Part shown: positions 1-8,820 of the stretch, piece after piece
How positions within the stretch are numbered: the stretch's first letter is position 1
Layout of the letters: every line of letters begins with the position of its first letter
Source: UBA3910 sp002391465
GTDB taxonomy: Bacteria; Bacillota; Limnochordia; Darwinibacteriales; Darwinibacteriaceae
NCBI GenBank assembly: GCA_030054835.1
Contig: JASGVS010000021.1
Span: 1-64,000 of the forward strand
DNA length: 64,000 nt
Direction of reading: 5' to 3'
Notes under the pieces: generated by a model
The model's database searches: none
Told to the model about the DNA's origin: nothing
The model's input: only the letters and a program-made list of their open reading frames with translations
Made by a program: the position numbers and the translations under genes

Positions 1-1483
1 CCTGCGGATGAGCAGCTGGGTAGGATACAAACGGTGTGCCGTCGTTTCCGGTGGCTGCTACCATAATCACTCCTGCGGCATCGATTAAAGCAACTGCCTC
101 TTCCTCCACCTTGGTCCAACCGCCACCGAGGGACATGTTGATCACATCAACCGGATTGGGATTGTGGGGCTTCCCTTCTTCGTTCAAAAGGCCCGCGGCA
201 TAGAGCATACCTTGAACAACTGTCCAGTTTGTGGCCCTACCAGTGGCGTCAAACACTTTTACGGGCAGAATGGTCACATCCCACATTACGCCGGATACTA
301 GATATCCGTTGTTTGTAGCTGCTCCGATCGTACCGGCTACATGCGTGCCGTGGCCGTGGTAGTCGATGCCGTCTTTATCGGCGGTGAAGTCCGTTTCGGC
401 CAGGTTCTCCAAGGCGAATGGGTCAATTTGACCCGCTAGGTCTGTATGCCAGGGGTCTATTCCGGTATCAACAACCGCTATACGGATATTCTTGTCACCT
501 GTGGTCACCGACCAAGCCTGAGCCAAGCGGATCTGATGGTAGTGCCACTGGTAACGGTAGAGCTCATCGTTGGGTATGTTCACGCCAAAGAGACGAACAA
601 TACCATTGCGGTCGACAGACTGTACTCCTGCCAGGGATTCCAGTTCCCGAAAAACCGTCCTGCCTACATCGGGCTCTACCAGGTAAGCGTTGAGCACCTC
701 AAGGTGGTCAATTACCCGCCACCCTGCCTGGTTGAGTTCTGCAATTTGCTTGTTATAGTCAAAAGAATCGAAGGTGACGATACGCTGTTCGCCAACGTAT
801 TCCTGTACAAACGACTCAGCTGCCGGGACATCAAAACGCGGTGCCTCTCTGAGGCTGGCCACCTGTTCTGCCGCTGCTTCTTCCAATGCTTGGGGGAAGC
901 TGTGTACCACTTCGATGCTGCCCATTAAATAGGGGTCACGATCCGCGATGACAAAATAGGCGATTGCTTTGACAGGGTTATCGAGGGTCACAGTGATTGA
1001 CTCTTCTTCATATTCCTCTGTCTCTCCAAGGGTCCTTATCACCCATACTAAGAAGGAATAGCGTGGATCGGTGGGCTTGCCAGTTAGCCTAACGCTGTTG
1101 GGGCCCACAGGCTCCACTACGATTCTGCCTTCCCCATCGGCATGGGTTGTGAGCCCGGACATATCCATAACAAACTTGATGTCCTTGGTTTCTCCTTTTA
1201 CCGAAGTACTGGCAGGTTCGAATTCCCACCACTCATTCACCGGGATGATCTCAACGGTACCAGTAAGGCCACTTTTCGACCATTTACCATCATCTCCTGT
1301 TGTGACCACTCCGATCTCTTCATTTCCCTTGGACAGGATTAGGTCAACACCGTAGATGGGATTTCCGTTCAAATCAACCACCGTTCCAGATACGGTGTAC
1401 TTCCGGCCTACCCCGATACAACCAACCATAGACACGGCAACAACGAACAACAAAACACTCAAAAATACTCTGCGTCTCAACAT
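1..1483 (-). CDS. S8 (subtilisin-family) serine protease lipoprotein, C-terminus cut by window edge
   Basis: Exported serine protease read from an ATG at 1483, behind a G-rich ribosome binding site, through the left edge; about 494 residues are visible. The N-terminus is a lipoprotein signal ending in M-V-G-C, so it is probably lipid-anchored outside the cytoplasmic membrane. A carboxypeptidase-regulatory-like beta domain (TVSGTVVDLNGNPIYG) follows at about residues 30-85, then a probable inhibitor/prodomain-like stretch. The catalytic domain shows VVDTGID with Asp339, HGTHVAG with His378, and the oxyanion region (VINMSLGG, then VAATGND). The catalytic serine lies outside the window. Family assignment is firm; the substrate is unknown. 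It could be a housekeeping exoprotease or a spore or envelope protease. Confidence 0.9.
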   Translation of the reverse strand, partial: MLRRRVFLSVLLFVVAVSMVGCIGVGRKYTVSGTVVDLNGNPIYGVDLILSKGNEEIGVVTTGDDGKWSKSGLTGTVEIIPVNEWWEFEPASTSVKGETKDIKFVMDMSGLTTHADGEGRIVVEPVGPNSVRLTGKPTDPRYSFLVWVIRTLGETEEYEEESITVTLDNPVKAIAYFVIADRDPYLMGSIEVVHSFPQALEEAAAEQVASLREAPRFDVPAAESFVQEYVGEQRIVTFDSFDYNKQIAELNQAGWRVIDHLEVLNAYLVEPDVGRTVFRELESLAGVQSVDRNGIVRLFGVNIPNDELYRYQWHYHQIRLAQAWSVTTGDKNIRIAVVDTGIDPWHTDLAGQIDPFALENLAETDFTADKDGIDYHGHGTHVAGTIGAATNNGYLVSGVMWDVTILPVKVFDATGRATNWTVVQGMLYAAGLLNEEGKPHNPNPVDVINMSLGGGWTKVEEEAVALIDAAGVIMVAATGNDGTPFVSYPAAHPQ

Positions 1484-1566
1484 ATAATCCCCCCTGATTT
1501 TTCTTGCCCATGTGGACGAAAAGGATATCCTTATGATAAAAACCGGGGGCAGATTTCCTGCTTAAA

Positions 1567-1619
1567 CACAAAAATTAACCAAGTCAGCGCAAACGAATTA
1601 TGCGTAGGCCAACTTGGTT
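1567..1619 (-). terminator. Rho-independent terminator of the methyltransferase gene
   Basis: On the minus strand an inverted repeat (AACCAAGT / ACTTGGTT, arms 1577-1584 and 1612-1619) has inner complementary bases and is followed by a T-rich run at 1567-1576. It lies between the methyltransferase stop and the protease start. Confidence 0.65.
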
Positions 1620-1644
1620 TCCTTAATTACGATACCAGGCTTTC

Positions 1645-2256
1645 TTAATTATCTTCATCCACCGGTGTCCAGCGATACACCACGAACTTCTCCCTGGGAT
1701 CTTCCATGCCCGGGACCCTTATCTTATTGATCTGATGGAAGGAATGGTGCCGCAGGGCACGCTTGTACACTGGGAGGGGGTAATAGAGGATTACATCTGC
1801 ACTGCGGGGGTATTTCTCGAGGGAAGCGACAATGTTCCCCAAGACCTTACGGAAGATGTCCCCAGAAAAGGGATTAAAGAAATAAAAGCAGTTGTCTTTT
1901 GGTTTGATCCTATAATGCTCCGCCAAGCCATATTTTAAGCGAATCGGGGCTTGAATATGGCCTGCCCGCAGCCGATACGCCGCCTTGTTCTCAAGTGCTT
2001 CTTCGTATGTTTTGTCGTGGGCTTCAATCCCCACAATTGGCACTTGAAAGCGCCGATGAATGGCAAACACAACCCTTCCCCTGCCGCAACCGAAATCAAC
2101 AACCCTCTGGTCCAGCCGAAACCGATATGAGCGAAACAGAGCATCCAGGGCCTCATAGGGAGTCGCCTCATAGCGGTTGTACGGACTGTCCTGACCCCAT
2201 TCCCTTAAGCCGACGGTACGGATACCCAATTCCCTATCATATTTCCTCGCACCCAT
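1645..2256 (-). CDS. Class I SAM-dependent methyltransferase
   Basis: A 203-residue soluble protein with the Rossmann methyltransferase motif I VDFGCGRGRV (residues 53-62). An acidic residue follows in GIEAH (about 78) for the ribose hydroxyls, and an NPF motif at about 128-130 sits at the motif IV position. NPF/NPPF motifs often occur in enzymes that methylate nitrogen on nucleic acid or protein, but the target cannot be decided from sequence. It is a single gene with its own terminator. The adjacent large intergenic region separates it from the divergent peptide transporter operon, so there is no clear functional link. Confidence 0.8.
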   Translation of the reverse strand: MGARKYDRELGIRTVGLREWGQDSPYNRYEATPYEALDALFRSYRFRLDQRVVDFGCGRGRVVFAIHRRFQVPIVGIEAHDKTYEEALENKAAYRLRAGHIQAPIRLKYGLAEHYRIKPKDNCFYFFNPFSGDIFRKVLGNIVASLEKYPRSADVILYYPLPVYKRALRHHSFHQINKIRVPGMEDPREKFVVYRWTPVDEDN

Positions 2257-2749
2257 CTACCCGCCACCTCCCCTCTGCTTTTGATCCACAATCTATCATT
2301 TCACTGTCGTGGGGTAAAGTCAACGGCGTTTCACCTAAAGAAAATTCCAGCTACAACCGTGGACGGTTAAGAAAAATAGCGATTTTCGAGAGTTTATAAC
2401 GGTTATACGCCATACATTCGTACCTTATCGGGGGATTTTTGAAGATAAACCTTTAAACCGGTTGGGGGTTTGTTAATTTGGGGATAATTCAGTTATTTTT
2501 TGGGGCTATTTGGACATTTATGCAGGAATTTTACATTTGACAAAGAAAGGTATTCAGGGAAATCTCATCCCTTGGGAGGAAAAGTGTTTTAATTCACTAG
2601 AAAACGCAATGCTTTGTCCTAATAGTGACACGTATTGCAAAGGAGGTTGAGGAAAGCGTAAAGTAAAAAGTATGCTGGTAGAACAAGGGATCAAATTCGT
2701 TTGGTAACTTTCTCTTAACAAAAACATTACTTAAGAGGTGAGTTGGTTG
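2257..2749. promoter_or_regulatory. Long divergent intergenic region with repeated palindromes before the peptide transporter operon
   Basis: About 490 bases without a supported gene. Three small palindromes share an ACGGTT/AACCGT-like half-site: AACCGT-GG-ACGGTT at 2355-2368, TATAAC-G-GTTATA at 2395-2407 and AACCGGTT at 2456-2463. G-runs alternate with T-runs between 2430 and 2510. A possible sigma-A promoter is TTGAGG (2647-2652), an 18-base spacer, then TATGCT (2671-2676); TTGACA at 2537-2542 lacks a good partner. The palindromes may be operators; this is inference. Confidence 0.4.
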
Positions 2750-5215
2750 ATGAAAGCGTTTAGGAGAGTCGGCATCATCGCGGCGCTCATAGCTGTGATG
2801 ATCTTTTCGCTTTCCATCACGGGCTTAGCCGAGGATCGGTTCGGGCCCTGGGTGGACGAAGTGATCGTTGTGGAAGAACCCGACGCATCGGCGGCACTAA
2901 GTCGCCTTGAGGCGGGAGATATCGATGTCTATGCCTATACGGTGAGTATGCCTGACCTTTTCCAGAAGGTCCAGGAGAATCCCAATTTTAACTATCAAGT
3001 TTCCTTCGGCTCCTATAATGAGCTAACCTTCAACCCAGTAGGTCCGGAGTTTCCGGCCACCGGTAAGCTGAATCCTTTCGCAGTACCCAGGATTCGCGAA
3101 GCAATGAATATCTTGATCGATCGGGAATACATCTCCAACGAAATCTATGGCGGTATGGCCGTAGCTAAATTCTTCCCCATTACCGCATCATTCCCGGACT
3201 ATGCCCGTTACGCAGACACGGTACGCGTACTTGAACTGCGCTACGCCCATGACCCGGTGAAGGCGGACGCCATTATCGCCGAAGAAATGGTCAAATTGGG
3301 TGCCGAAAGAGTCGGTGGTAAGTGGTACTACAAAGGTGAACCGGTAGAAATCATCATCCTCATCCGCGTTGAAGACGAGCGGCGTGAGATCGGTGACTAT
3401 ATTGGTAACCTCTTGGCCGATATCGGTTTCGAAGTGGTGCTGGACTACAGGACCTCTGCTGAAGCAACACCTATTTGGTACCTGGGCGATCCCGGTGAGG
3501 GTAAGTTCCACATCTACACCGGTGGTTGGATTACAACCGTTGTTGACCGGGATCAATCAGACAACTTCGCTTATTTCTATACCGATATGGGCTTACCGAA
3601 TCCGCTCTGGCAGGCCTATGAGAATGCTCCTGAGTTCTACGAGGTAGCAGATAAGCTCGCCTACCAGAAGTTTACAACGATTGAAGAACGCAACGAGCTG
3701 TTCAGAAAGGCACTTGAGCTCTGCATGCAGGACTCCACAAGGGTCTGGCTGGTTGACCAGATCAGCTTCTCCCCCCACTTGGCAGAAGTTAGTGTAACAG
3801 CTGACTTGGCTGGTGCCATTGCAGGTTCTTACCTGTGGCCCCATACCATCCGTAGGGGCGACGAAGTTGGCGGTCAAATCCGTATTGCTATGCCCAGTAT
3901 TCTCACTGGTGCCTGGAACCCCCTGGGCGGCAGTAACTGGATCTATGACATGGCTTTGGTCCGTCCCACCAGCGACCTCGGCCTGATCTACGATCCTTAC
4001 ACCGGTTTGCTCTATCCTCAGAGAATTGAAAGGGCCGAACTCTACGCTTTGAAAGATCTGCCTATTGGCAAGACTCTTGATTGGGTAGACGTGATTCCTG
4101 TTGATGAAATCACTGTTCCTGAAGATGCCTGGGTTGACTGGGATCCGGTCGAACAGCGGTTTATCACTGCCGGTGAGAAATTCCCAGAGGGTCTGAAGGC
4201 AAATATCCGCAGCGTTGCTTACTATCCCGAAAACTTCTTCGCAGTAAGCAAGTGGCATGATGGCAGCCCAATGTCCCCGGCCGACATGATCCTGGGTCTC
4301 ATCTTGACCTTTGATCGTGCCTACGAGGACAGCCCGGTATACGACGAGTCGGAGAAAGCCTCGTTCAATGCTTGGCTGCCAACACACAAAGGATATAGAA
4401 TCATATCCTTCGATCCATTCATTTTCGAATGGTACAGCGATCGTTTCTATCTCGATGCTGAATGGACCATTTCCACTGCGTTCCCGAACTACAGCTTTGG
4501 TCCAGGTGCATGGCACACCCTGGGTGTCGGTCTCTTGGCAGAGGCAGACGGCCAAGCCGCATTCTCCTCTGATAAAGCCGACAAAGCCAAGGTGCAGCAC
4601 TTGAACTACATCGCCGGGGCGTCTTTGGATATCCTCAATGAATACCTCGACAAAGCTATCGAGGACAACTTCATCCCATACGCAAACGTTTTGGGTGAGC
4701 ACATTACCGCTGAGCAAGCAGCTGAGCGTTGGGCAAACCTGAAGTCCTGGTATGAGGATAAAGGACACTTCTGGGTAGGTATGGGTGCATTCTACCTCGA
4801 AAAACCCTATCCCATCGAGAAAGTGGTCCACCTCAAGCGGTTCGAGGATTATCCCTATCCGGCTGGCAGATGGGATGTCTTTGCTGAACCCATGATCGCG
4901 GAAGTTGAGATTGTCGGCAGCCGCCGCGTCCAGATCGGTGCCAAGGCAGAGTTTGACATCTTTGTCAACTTTGATGATGAACCGTATCCAACAGAACTGC
5001 TGGATAACATCAAATACATGGTCTTTGATGCTAGTGGCGAGTTGGTCTACGTAGGTCAGGCAGTGCCCGTCCTTGAAGGACTGTGGAGAGCTGACCTGAG
5101 TCCGGAGGTCACCTCGAAACTCTCAGTTGGCGTAAGCAAACTGGAGATCGCTTTGGTCTCGAAGGTGGTCAGCATTCCCACCTTTGAAACCTTGGAGTTC
5201 GTAACAACCCGCTAG
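2750..5215 (+). CDS. ABC transporter substrate-binding protein, oligopeptide/SBP_bac_5 type
   Basis: Extracytoplasmic solute receptor of the peptide/nickel/opine class, about 821 residues, clearly longer than the usual 500-600. The ATG at 2750 is preferred over the in-frame GTG at 2738 because AGAGGTGAG sits 8 bases upstream. The N-terminus is a signal peptide (MKAFRRVGIIAALIAVMIFS, hydrophobic core, then AED). The phrases LNPFAVPRIREAMNILIDR and KWHDGSPMSPADMILG are typical of the family. The C-terminal 90 residues resemble an added beta domain. First gene of a five-gene transporter operon plus one small gene; a hairpin just after the stop probably lets it be made in excess over the permeases. 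Ligand not determined. Confidence 0.9.
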   Translation: MKAFRRVGIIAALIAVMIFSLSITGLAEDRFGPWVDEVIVVEEPDASAALSRLEAGDIDVYAYTVSMPDLFQKVQENPNFNYQVSFGSYNELTFNPVGPEFPATGKLNPFAVPRIREAMNILIDREYISNEIYGGMAVAKFFPITASFPDYARYADTVRVLELRYAHDPVKADAIIAEEMVKLGAERVGGKWYYKGEPVEIIILIRVEDERREIGDYIGNLLADIGFEVVLDYRTSAEATPIWYLGDPGEGKFHIYTGGWITTVVDRDQSDNFAYFYTDMGLPNPLWQAYENAPEFYEVADKLAYQKFTTIEERNELFRKALELCMQDSTRVWLVDQISFSPHLAEVSVTADLAGAIAGSYLWPHTIRRGDEVGGQIRIAMPSILTGAWNPLGGSNWIYDMALVRPTSDLGLIYDPYTGLLYPQRIERAELYALKDLPIGKTLDWVDVIPVDEITVPEDAWVDWDPVEQRFITAGEKFPEGLKANIRSVAYYPENFFAVSKWHDGSPMSPADMILGLILTFDRAYEDSPVYDESEKASFNAWLPTHKGYRIISFDPFIFEWYSDRFYLDAEWTISTAFPNYSFGPGAWHTLGVGLLAEADGQAAFSSDKADKAKVQHLNYIAGASLDILNEYLDKAIEDNFIPYANVLGEHITAEQAAERWANLKSWYEDKGHFWVGMGAFYLEKPYPIEKVVHLKRFEDYPYPAGRWDVFAEPMIAEVEIVGSRRVQIGAKAEFDIFVNFDDEPYPTELLDNIKYMVFDASGELVYVGQAVPVLEGLWRADLSPEVTSKLSVGVSKLEIALVSKVVSIPTFETLEFVTTR

Positions 5216-5253
5216 CTGCTTGATGAATCTGGCTCCTAGTTGAGTTGCAACGG

Positions 5254-5302
5254 AAGGGGTCGCAGCAAATGGCAGATAAGTGAGCCACCCCTGCGGCCCC
5301 TT
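5254..5302 (+). terminator. Intercistronic hairpin between the binding protein and permease genes
   Basis: AAGGGGTCGCAG (5254-5265) pairs with CTGCGGCCCCTT (5291-5302), a 12-base-pair stem with one G-U pair. There is no strong T-run after it, so it more likely acts as a partial terminator or an mRNA-stabilising hairpin than as an operon end. Confidence 0.55.
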
Positions 5303-5345
5303 TCTAATTACGAAACAACACCGGCAACGAAAGAGAGTGATGCAA

Positions 5346-6497
5346 ATGGCTTCCGATCTGCCTACGATCCAAGATCCGTCCGTCGAAACATCGCCAAGCG
5401 TGCCCAAAAGACGTGATCCTAAGTGGGATAACCTAATTCGGTTTGGCAAGTACTTCATAACTCGCTTTGTCATCTTGGGCTTGACAGTTATCGTGGCAAC
5501 CTACCTATCGATCCTGATTGCCAACATGGGCGGCGCTGTTGACAAAATTAGAGAAGCCCAAATCAAAACAGACATAGGACTGGCGACCCTCTCAAATCCG
5601 GAAATCATGCAGTTACCACCGGAAATGCGCCGAGAATACGAGGCCGAACTTTATAGGCTGGAAGCGGAACGGCTCGGCCTTGATCGACCGTTTTTGGTGC
5701 GCAGTGTGGAGTATTTGAAAAACGCTGTTACCTTGAACTTGGGGTATGCGGAATACATCAAGAGTGAGACAGGTTCCCAAAGGGTGAGCAAGATCATACT
5801 GGAGCGATTACCCTTCACCCTCCTGTTGACCATGTCGTCTTTCCTATTGATGTTCTTCCTGACCCTGTTTTTCGGTCTGTATTTATCACGTAATTATGGC
5901 AGTTTCTTGGATAAACTGGTTACAGCATTGGCACCTGCCTATGCCCCCGCTTGGTTTTACGGGATATTCCTCATCTTGATCTTCGCCGCCATTCTCAAGC
6001 TGTTTCCCTTTGGCGGTGTAGTAAAAGCCCCACCACCGGAGTCAAAGATTCAATATGCCCTCAGCGTGCTGCACCATCTGACGCTGCCACTCACGGCCTC
6101 GGTGCTCAGCGGTTTCTTCTTGGGCGCTTACAGCCGGCGTACCTTCTTCCTGATCTATTCCGAGGAAGACTACGTAGAAATGGCCAAAGCCAAGGGGTTG
6201 TCCGCGCGGGCGATTGAACGCCGCTACATCCTGCGGCCAACGCTGCCTCCTATCATCACGGGCTTTGCTTTGGCATTAATTGGACAATGGGTAGGGGCAA
6301 CGATCTTGGAGACGGTATTCAACTGGCCCGGTTTGGGGCGTCTACTGAGGGAAGCGATCGGCCTCTACGATACTCCCGTAATTGTAGGGGAAGCGGTAAT
6401 CTACGGTTATCTGCTGGCTGCAACCGTGTTCTTGCTGGACATTATCTACGCCATAGTTGACCCGCGGGTCAAGGTTGGCGCAGGGGGTGGACAATGA
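5346..6497 (+). CDS. ABC transporter permease, OppB/DppB type
   Basis: Inner-membrane permease of about 383 residues. The ATG at 5346 is chosen because a purine-rich AAAGAGAG lies 8 bases upstream; an ATG at 5340 is also possible. TM1 lies at about residues 33-55. It is followed by a roughly 100-residue external, partly charged stretch (PEIMQLPPEMRREYEAELYR) and then the five-helix transport core. The EAA loop that docks on the ATPases is visible (DYVEMAKAKGLSARAIERR). The gene overlaps the next permease by ATGA, indicating translational coupling. The insertion between TM1 and TM2 is longer than in classic OppB proteins but is known in large members of this family. Confidence 0.9.
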   Translation: MASDLPTIQDPSVETSPSVPKRRDPKWDNLIRFGKYFITRFVILGLTVIVATYLSILIANMGGAVDKIREAQIKTDIGLATLSNPEIMQLPPEMRREYEAELYRLEAERLGLDRPFLVRSVEYLKNAVTLNLGYAEYIKSETGSQRVSKIILERLPFTLLLTMSSFLLMFFLTLFFGLYLSRNYGSFLDKLVTALAPAYAPAWFYGIFLILIFAAILKLFPFGGVVKAPPPESKIQYALSVLHHLTLPLTASVLSGFFLGAYSRRTFFLIYSEEDYVEMAKAKGLSARAIERRYILRPTLPPIITGFALALIGQWVGATILETVFNWPGLGRLLREAIGLYDTPVIVGEAVIYGYLLAATVFLLDIIYAIVDPRVKVGAGGGQ

Positions 6498-7843
6498 TGA
6501 CGAAAGTGAAAGGATTCTTTACCAATCTCAGACAGTATCCGTCAGCGGTGGTGGGCTTTGCCATCATCCTGTTTCTGATCGGGCTGTCTATCTTTACCAT
6601 GATTTATATTCCCTACGACGAAGCAATTGAACTCTGGAAGGGATCAAATCCCATCTGGCTCGAATACCCGCGCCACGCCAAGCCGGCCTGGATCAACATC
6701 TTTCCTGGCGTGAACAAGCCAAAGACTATTATGGTTGATTCCAGAGAGGCAGCTGCAACAAAAGAAATTTTGTACTCAGAGGATGGCTTTACCGAGTCAG
6801 TGGTGACGCTGCCCTTCGATTTTACCTACGACGATTTCCCAACTGAAATCAACGTTTCCTTCTATTCCGAATTTGAAGAGATTAGACCCCACGTGGACCT
6901 CTATTGGCGCACACCAGACGGCAACCAGATTCCCCTGGGCGGTCTATCCGTGGGTAGAGAACTGCTCCACAGGCTGTCCCAAAACACCCAACTCCAGCGG
7001 CGCTTGGGGGGATTGATTCCTCACGTTGGGCTCTTTGCCGGCTCTAACCCGGATAGGGATAATCTAAAACCGGTCAAGGGTAGATACGAACTGGTGATTG
7101 AGGGTCTAACCTTTGAAGAGGGATCCAATTTTGAAGCCAAACTAATTGTTTACGGACAGGTGCACGGCATCGCCGGTACCGACCATCTCCGCCGTGACCT
7201 GAGTATTGCCCTGTTGTGGGGTACTCCCATCGCCCTGGCATTTAGCCTGGCCGCAGCGGTTGGCACGAGTATTTCGGGCCTAGTCCTAGGTGCCATCGGC
7301 AGCTGGTTTGGCGGCTGGGTTGATTCACTCATCCAGCGCTTGACTGAACTGACCATGATCCTGCCGGCTCTGCCCATTTACATTATGGTTGGCCTGTTCT
7401 TCTCCCGCAGCCTCTGGGTGATTTTGGCCACAGCCATAGTACTAAGCCTATTCGGGGGATCTAAGAGCTATCGGTCCATGTTCATTCAGATTAAGGAAGC
7501 TCCGTACATCGAAGCTGCTCGGGCCTATGGGGCCAGCAACACCCGGATCATCTTCCGGTACTTGATTCCCAGGGTAATCCCGACCCTGATACCCAGCTTC
7601 GTAACGGCTGTACCGGGGTTTATCTTCCTGGAATCGGGTTTGGCTATCCTGGGCGTCGGCGACCCCGTTCTGCCTACCTGGGGCAAAATCATTGACGAAG
7701 CCCAAAGACGAGGCGCCCTTTACAACGGACATTACTACTGGATGCTCGAACCCTTGGCCATGCTGCTTGTTACCTCGCTGGCCTTTGCAGCATTCGGTTT
7801 CGCCTTGGATAGGATCTTTAATCCCAGGCTGAGGAGGTTGTAG
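6494..7843 (+). CDS. ABC transporter permease, OppC/DppC type, with large external domain
   Basis: Second permease, 449 residues against about 300 for typical OppC. The extra length is a roughly 190-residue, mostly beta-type external region between TM1 (about residues 17-37) and the core (from about residue 235). The core has the EAA loop (YIEAARAYGASNTRIIFR). It starts inside the stop of the preceding permease (ATGA). It should pair with that permease to form the channel. The external domain may contact the unusually large binding protein; that is inference. No TM1-domain fragment is missing and the frame is intact. Confidence 0.9.
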   Translation: MMTKVKGFFTNLRQYPSAVVGFAIILFLIGLSIFTMIYIPYDEAIELWKGSNPIWLEYPRHAKPAWINIFPGVNKPKTIMVDSREAAATKEILYSEDGFTESVVTLPFDFTYDDFPTEINVSFYSEFEEIRPHVDLYWRTPDGNQIPLGGLSVGRELLHRLSQNTQLQRRLGGLIPHVGLFAGSNPDRDNLKPVKGRYELVIEGLTFEEGSNFEAKLIVYGQVHGIAGTDHLRRDLSIALLWGTPIALAFSLAAAVGTSISGLVLGAIGSWFGGWVDSLIQRLTELTMILPALPIYIMVGLFFSRSLWVILATAIVLSLFGGSKSYRSMFIQIKEAPYIEAARAYGASNTRIIFRYLIPRVIPTLIPSFVTAVPGFIFLESGLAILGVGDPVLPTWGKIIDEAQRRGALYNGHYYWMLEPLAMLLVTSLAFAAFGFALDRIFNPRLRRL

Positions 7844-7844
7844 T

Positions 7845-8810
7845 ATGAGTGTAGAAAAACTATTCAGAGTTGAAGACCTCCAGCTGTATTTCCAAACAAC
7901 CCGGGGCTTTGTCCAGGCGGTTGACAAGGTGTCCTTCAACCTGGTCTCGGGCAAAACGGTTGTCTTCGTGGGTGAGTCGGGCTGCGGTAAGACTTCGCTT
8001 GCCAGGGCTATTCTCAGGCTTCTGCCCCGCAACGTCCATACCTACGAAGGTAGTGTCTACCTGAACGGCCAGGACATTATGGCCTTAGACGATGAGAAGT
8101 TTAGGCGGGATATCCGCTGGGTTAAAGCGGCCATGGTACCCCAGGCAGCAATGAATGCCTTGAACCCCGTGATCAAGATCGAAGATCAGATCGCTGAACC
8201 GCTTCTGATCCATGACCTGGTGGATACCAAGGAAGAGGCTATGGAAAAGGTAAAGCAGGCCTGTACCCTGGTTGGCCTGCCCCTTGACTTTTTGTCCCGC
8301 TATCCCTTTGAGCTGAGCGGCGGCATGCGCCAGCGGGCAGCCATTGCCATGGCACTCGCCACGGAGCCCGATTTGATTGTCCTGGACGAACCGACCTCAG
8401 CCTTGGATCTGTTGACACAGGCCAATATCATGAACGTATTGAAGCGGCTGAAGCAGTCCACTGGAATTACGTTTATCCTCATTACGCATGACATCGCCAC
8501 CTCAAGTGAGTTGGCGGACTTTGCGTCGATTATGTACGCTGGGCAGATTGTGGAGTACTCGGATGCAGAACACTTCTTCACCAAGCCTCTCCATCCTTAC
8601 GCGGAGAAGCTGATGGCGAGTGTCCCCACTCTGCGGGAAGACAAGGAACTGGACTTCATTCCCGGCCAGCCGCCCAGCTTGATCAATCCCCCAACTGGAT
8701 GCCGCTTTTATGACCGCTGCCACAGAAGATTTGAAAAATGCCGGCAGGAACCGCCCATGGTGCAAGTGGATGAACACCACCACTTAGTCAAATGCTGGCT
8801 GTACGTGTGA
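7845..8810 (+). CDS. ABC transporter ATP-binding protein, OppD/DppD type
   Basis: Cytoplasmic ATPase of 321 residues that powers the peptide-type importer. Walker A is GESGCGKT (43-50), the signature is LSGGMRQR, Walker B is LIVLDEPTSALD and the switch His is in LITHD. The C-terminal oligopeptide-transporter extension has PPSLINPPTGCRFYDRC followed by two more cysteines, the pattern known to hold an iron-sulphur cluster in OppD/DppD proteins. A strong GAGGAGG precedes the ATG, one base after the permease stop. Pairs with the next gene product. Confidence 0.93.
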   Translation: MSVEKLFRVEDLQLYFQTTRGFVQAVDKVSFNLVSGKTVVFVGESGCGKTSLARAILRLLPRNVHTYEGSVYLNGQDIMALDDEKFRRDIRWVKAAMVPQAAMNALNPVIKIEDQIAEPLLIHDLVDTKEEAMEKVKQACTLVGLPLDFLSRYPFELSGGMRQRAAIAMALATEPDLIVLDEPTSALDLLTQANIMNVLKRLKQSTGITFILITHDIATSSELADFASIMYAGQIVEYSDAEHFFTKPLHPYAEKLMASVPTLREDKELDFIPGQPPSLINPPTGCRFYDRCHRRFEKCRQEPPMVQVDEHHHLVKCWLYV

Positions 8811-8820
8811 GGTGAAATGG

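Noticed and set aside
2639..2707. Possible leader peptide (M-L-V-E-Q-G) after AAAGGAGG
   Set aside because: The ATG at 2672 is 26 bases from the ribosome binding site, too far for initiation; it is better explained as part of the -10 TATGCT.
3593..4831. A 412-codon open frame on the minus strand within the substrate-binding protein gene
   Set aside because: Entirely antisense to a convincing exported binding protein; no ribosome binding site or recognisable domain. It reflects codon usage in the real gene.
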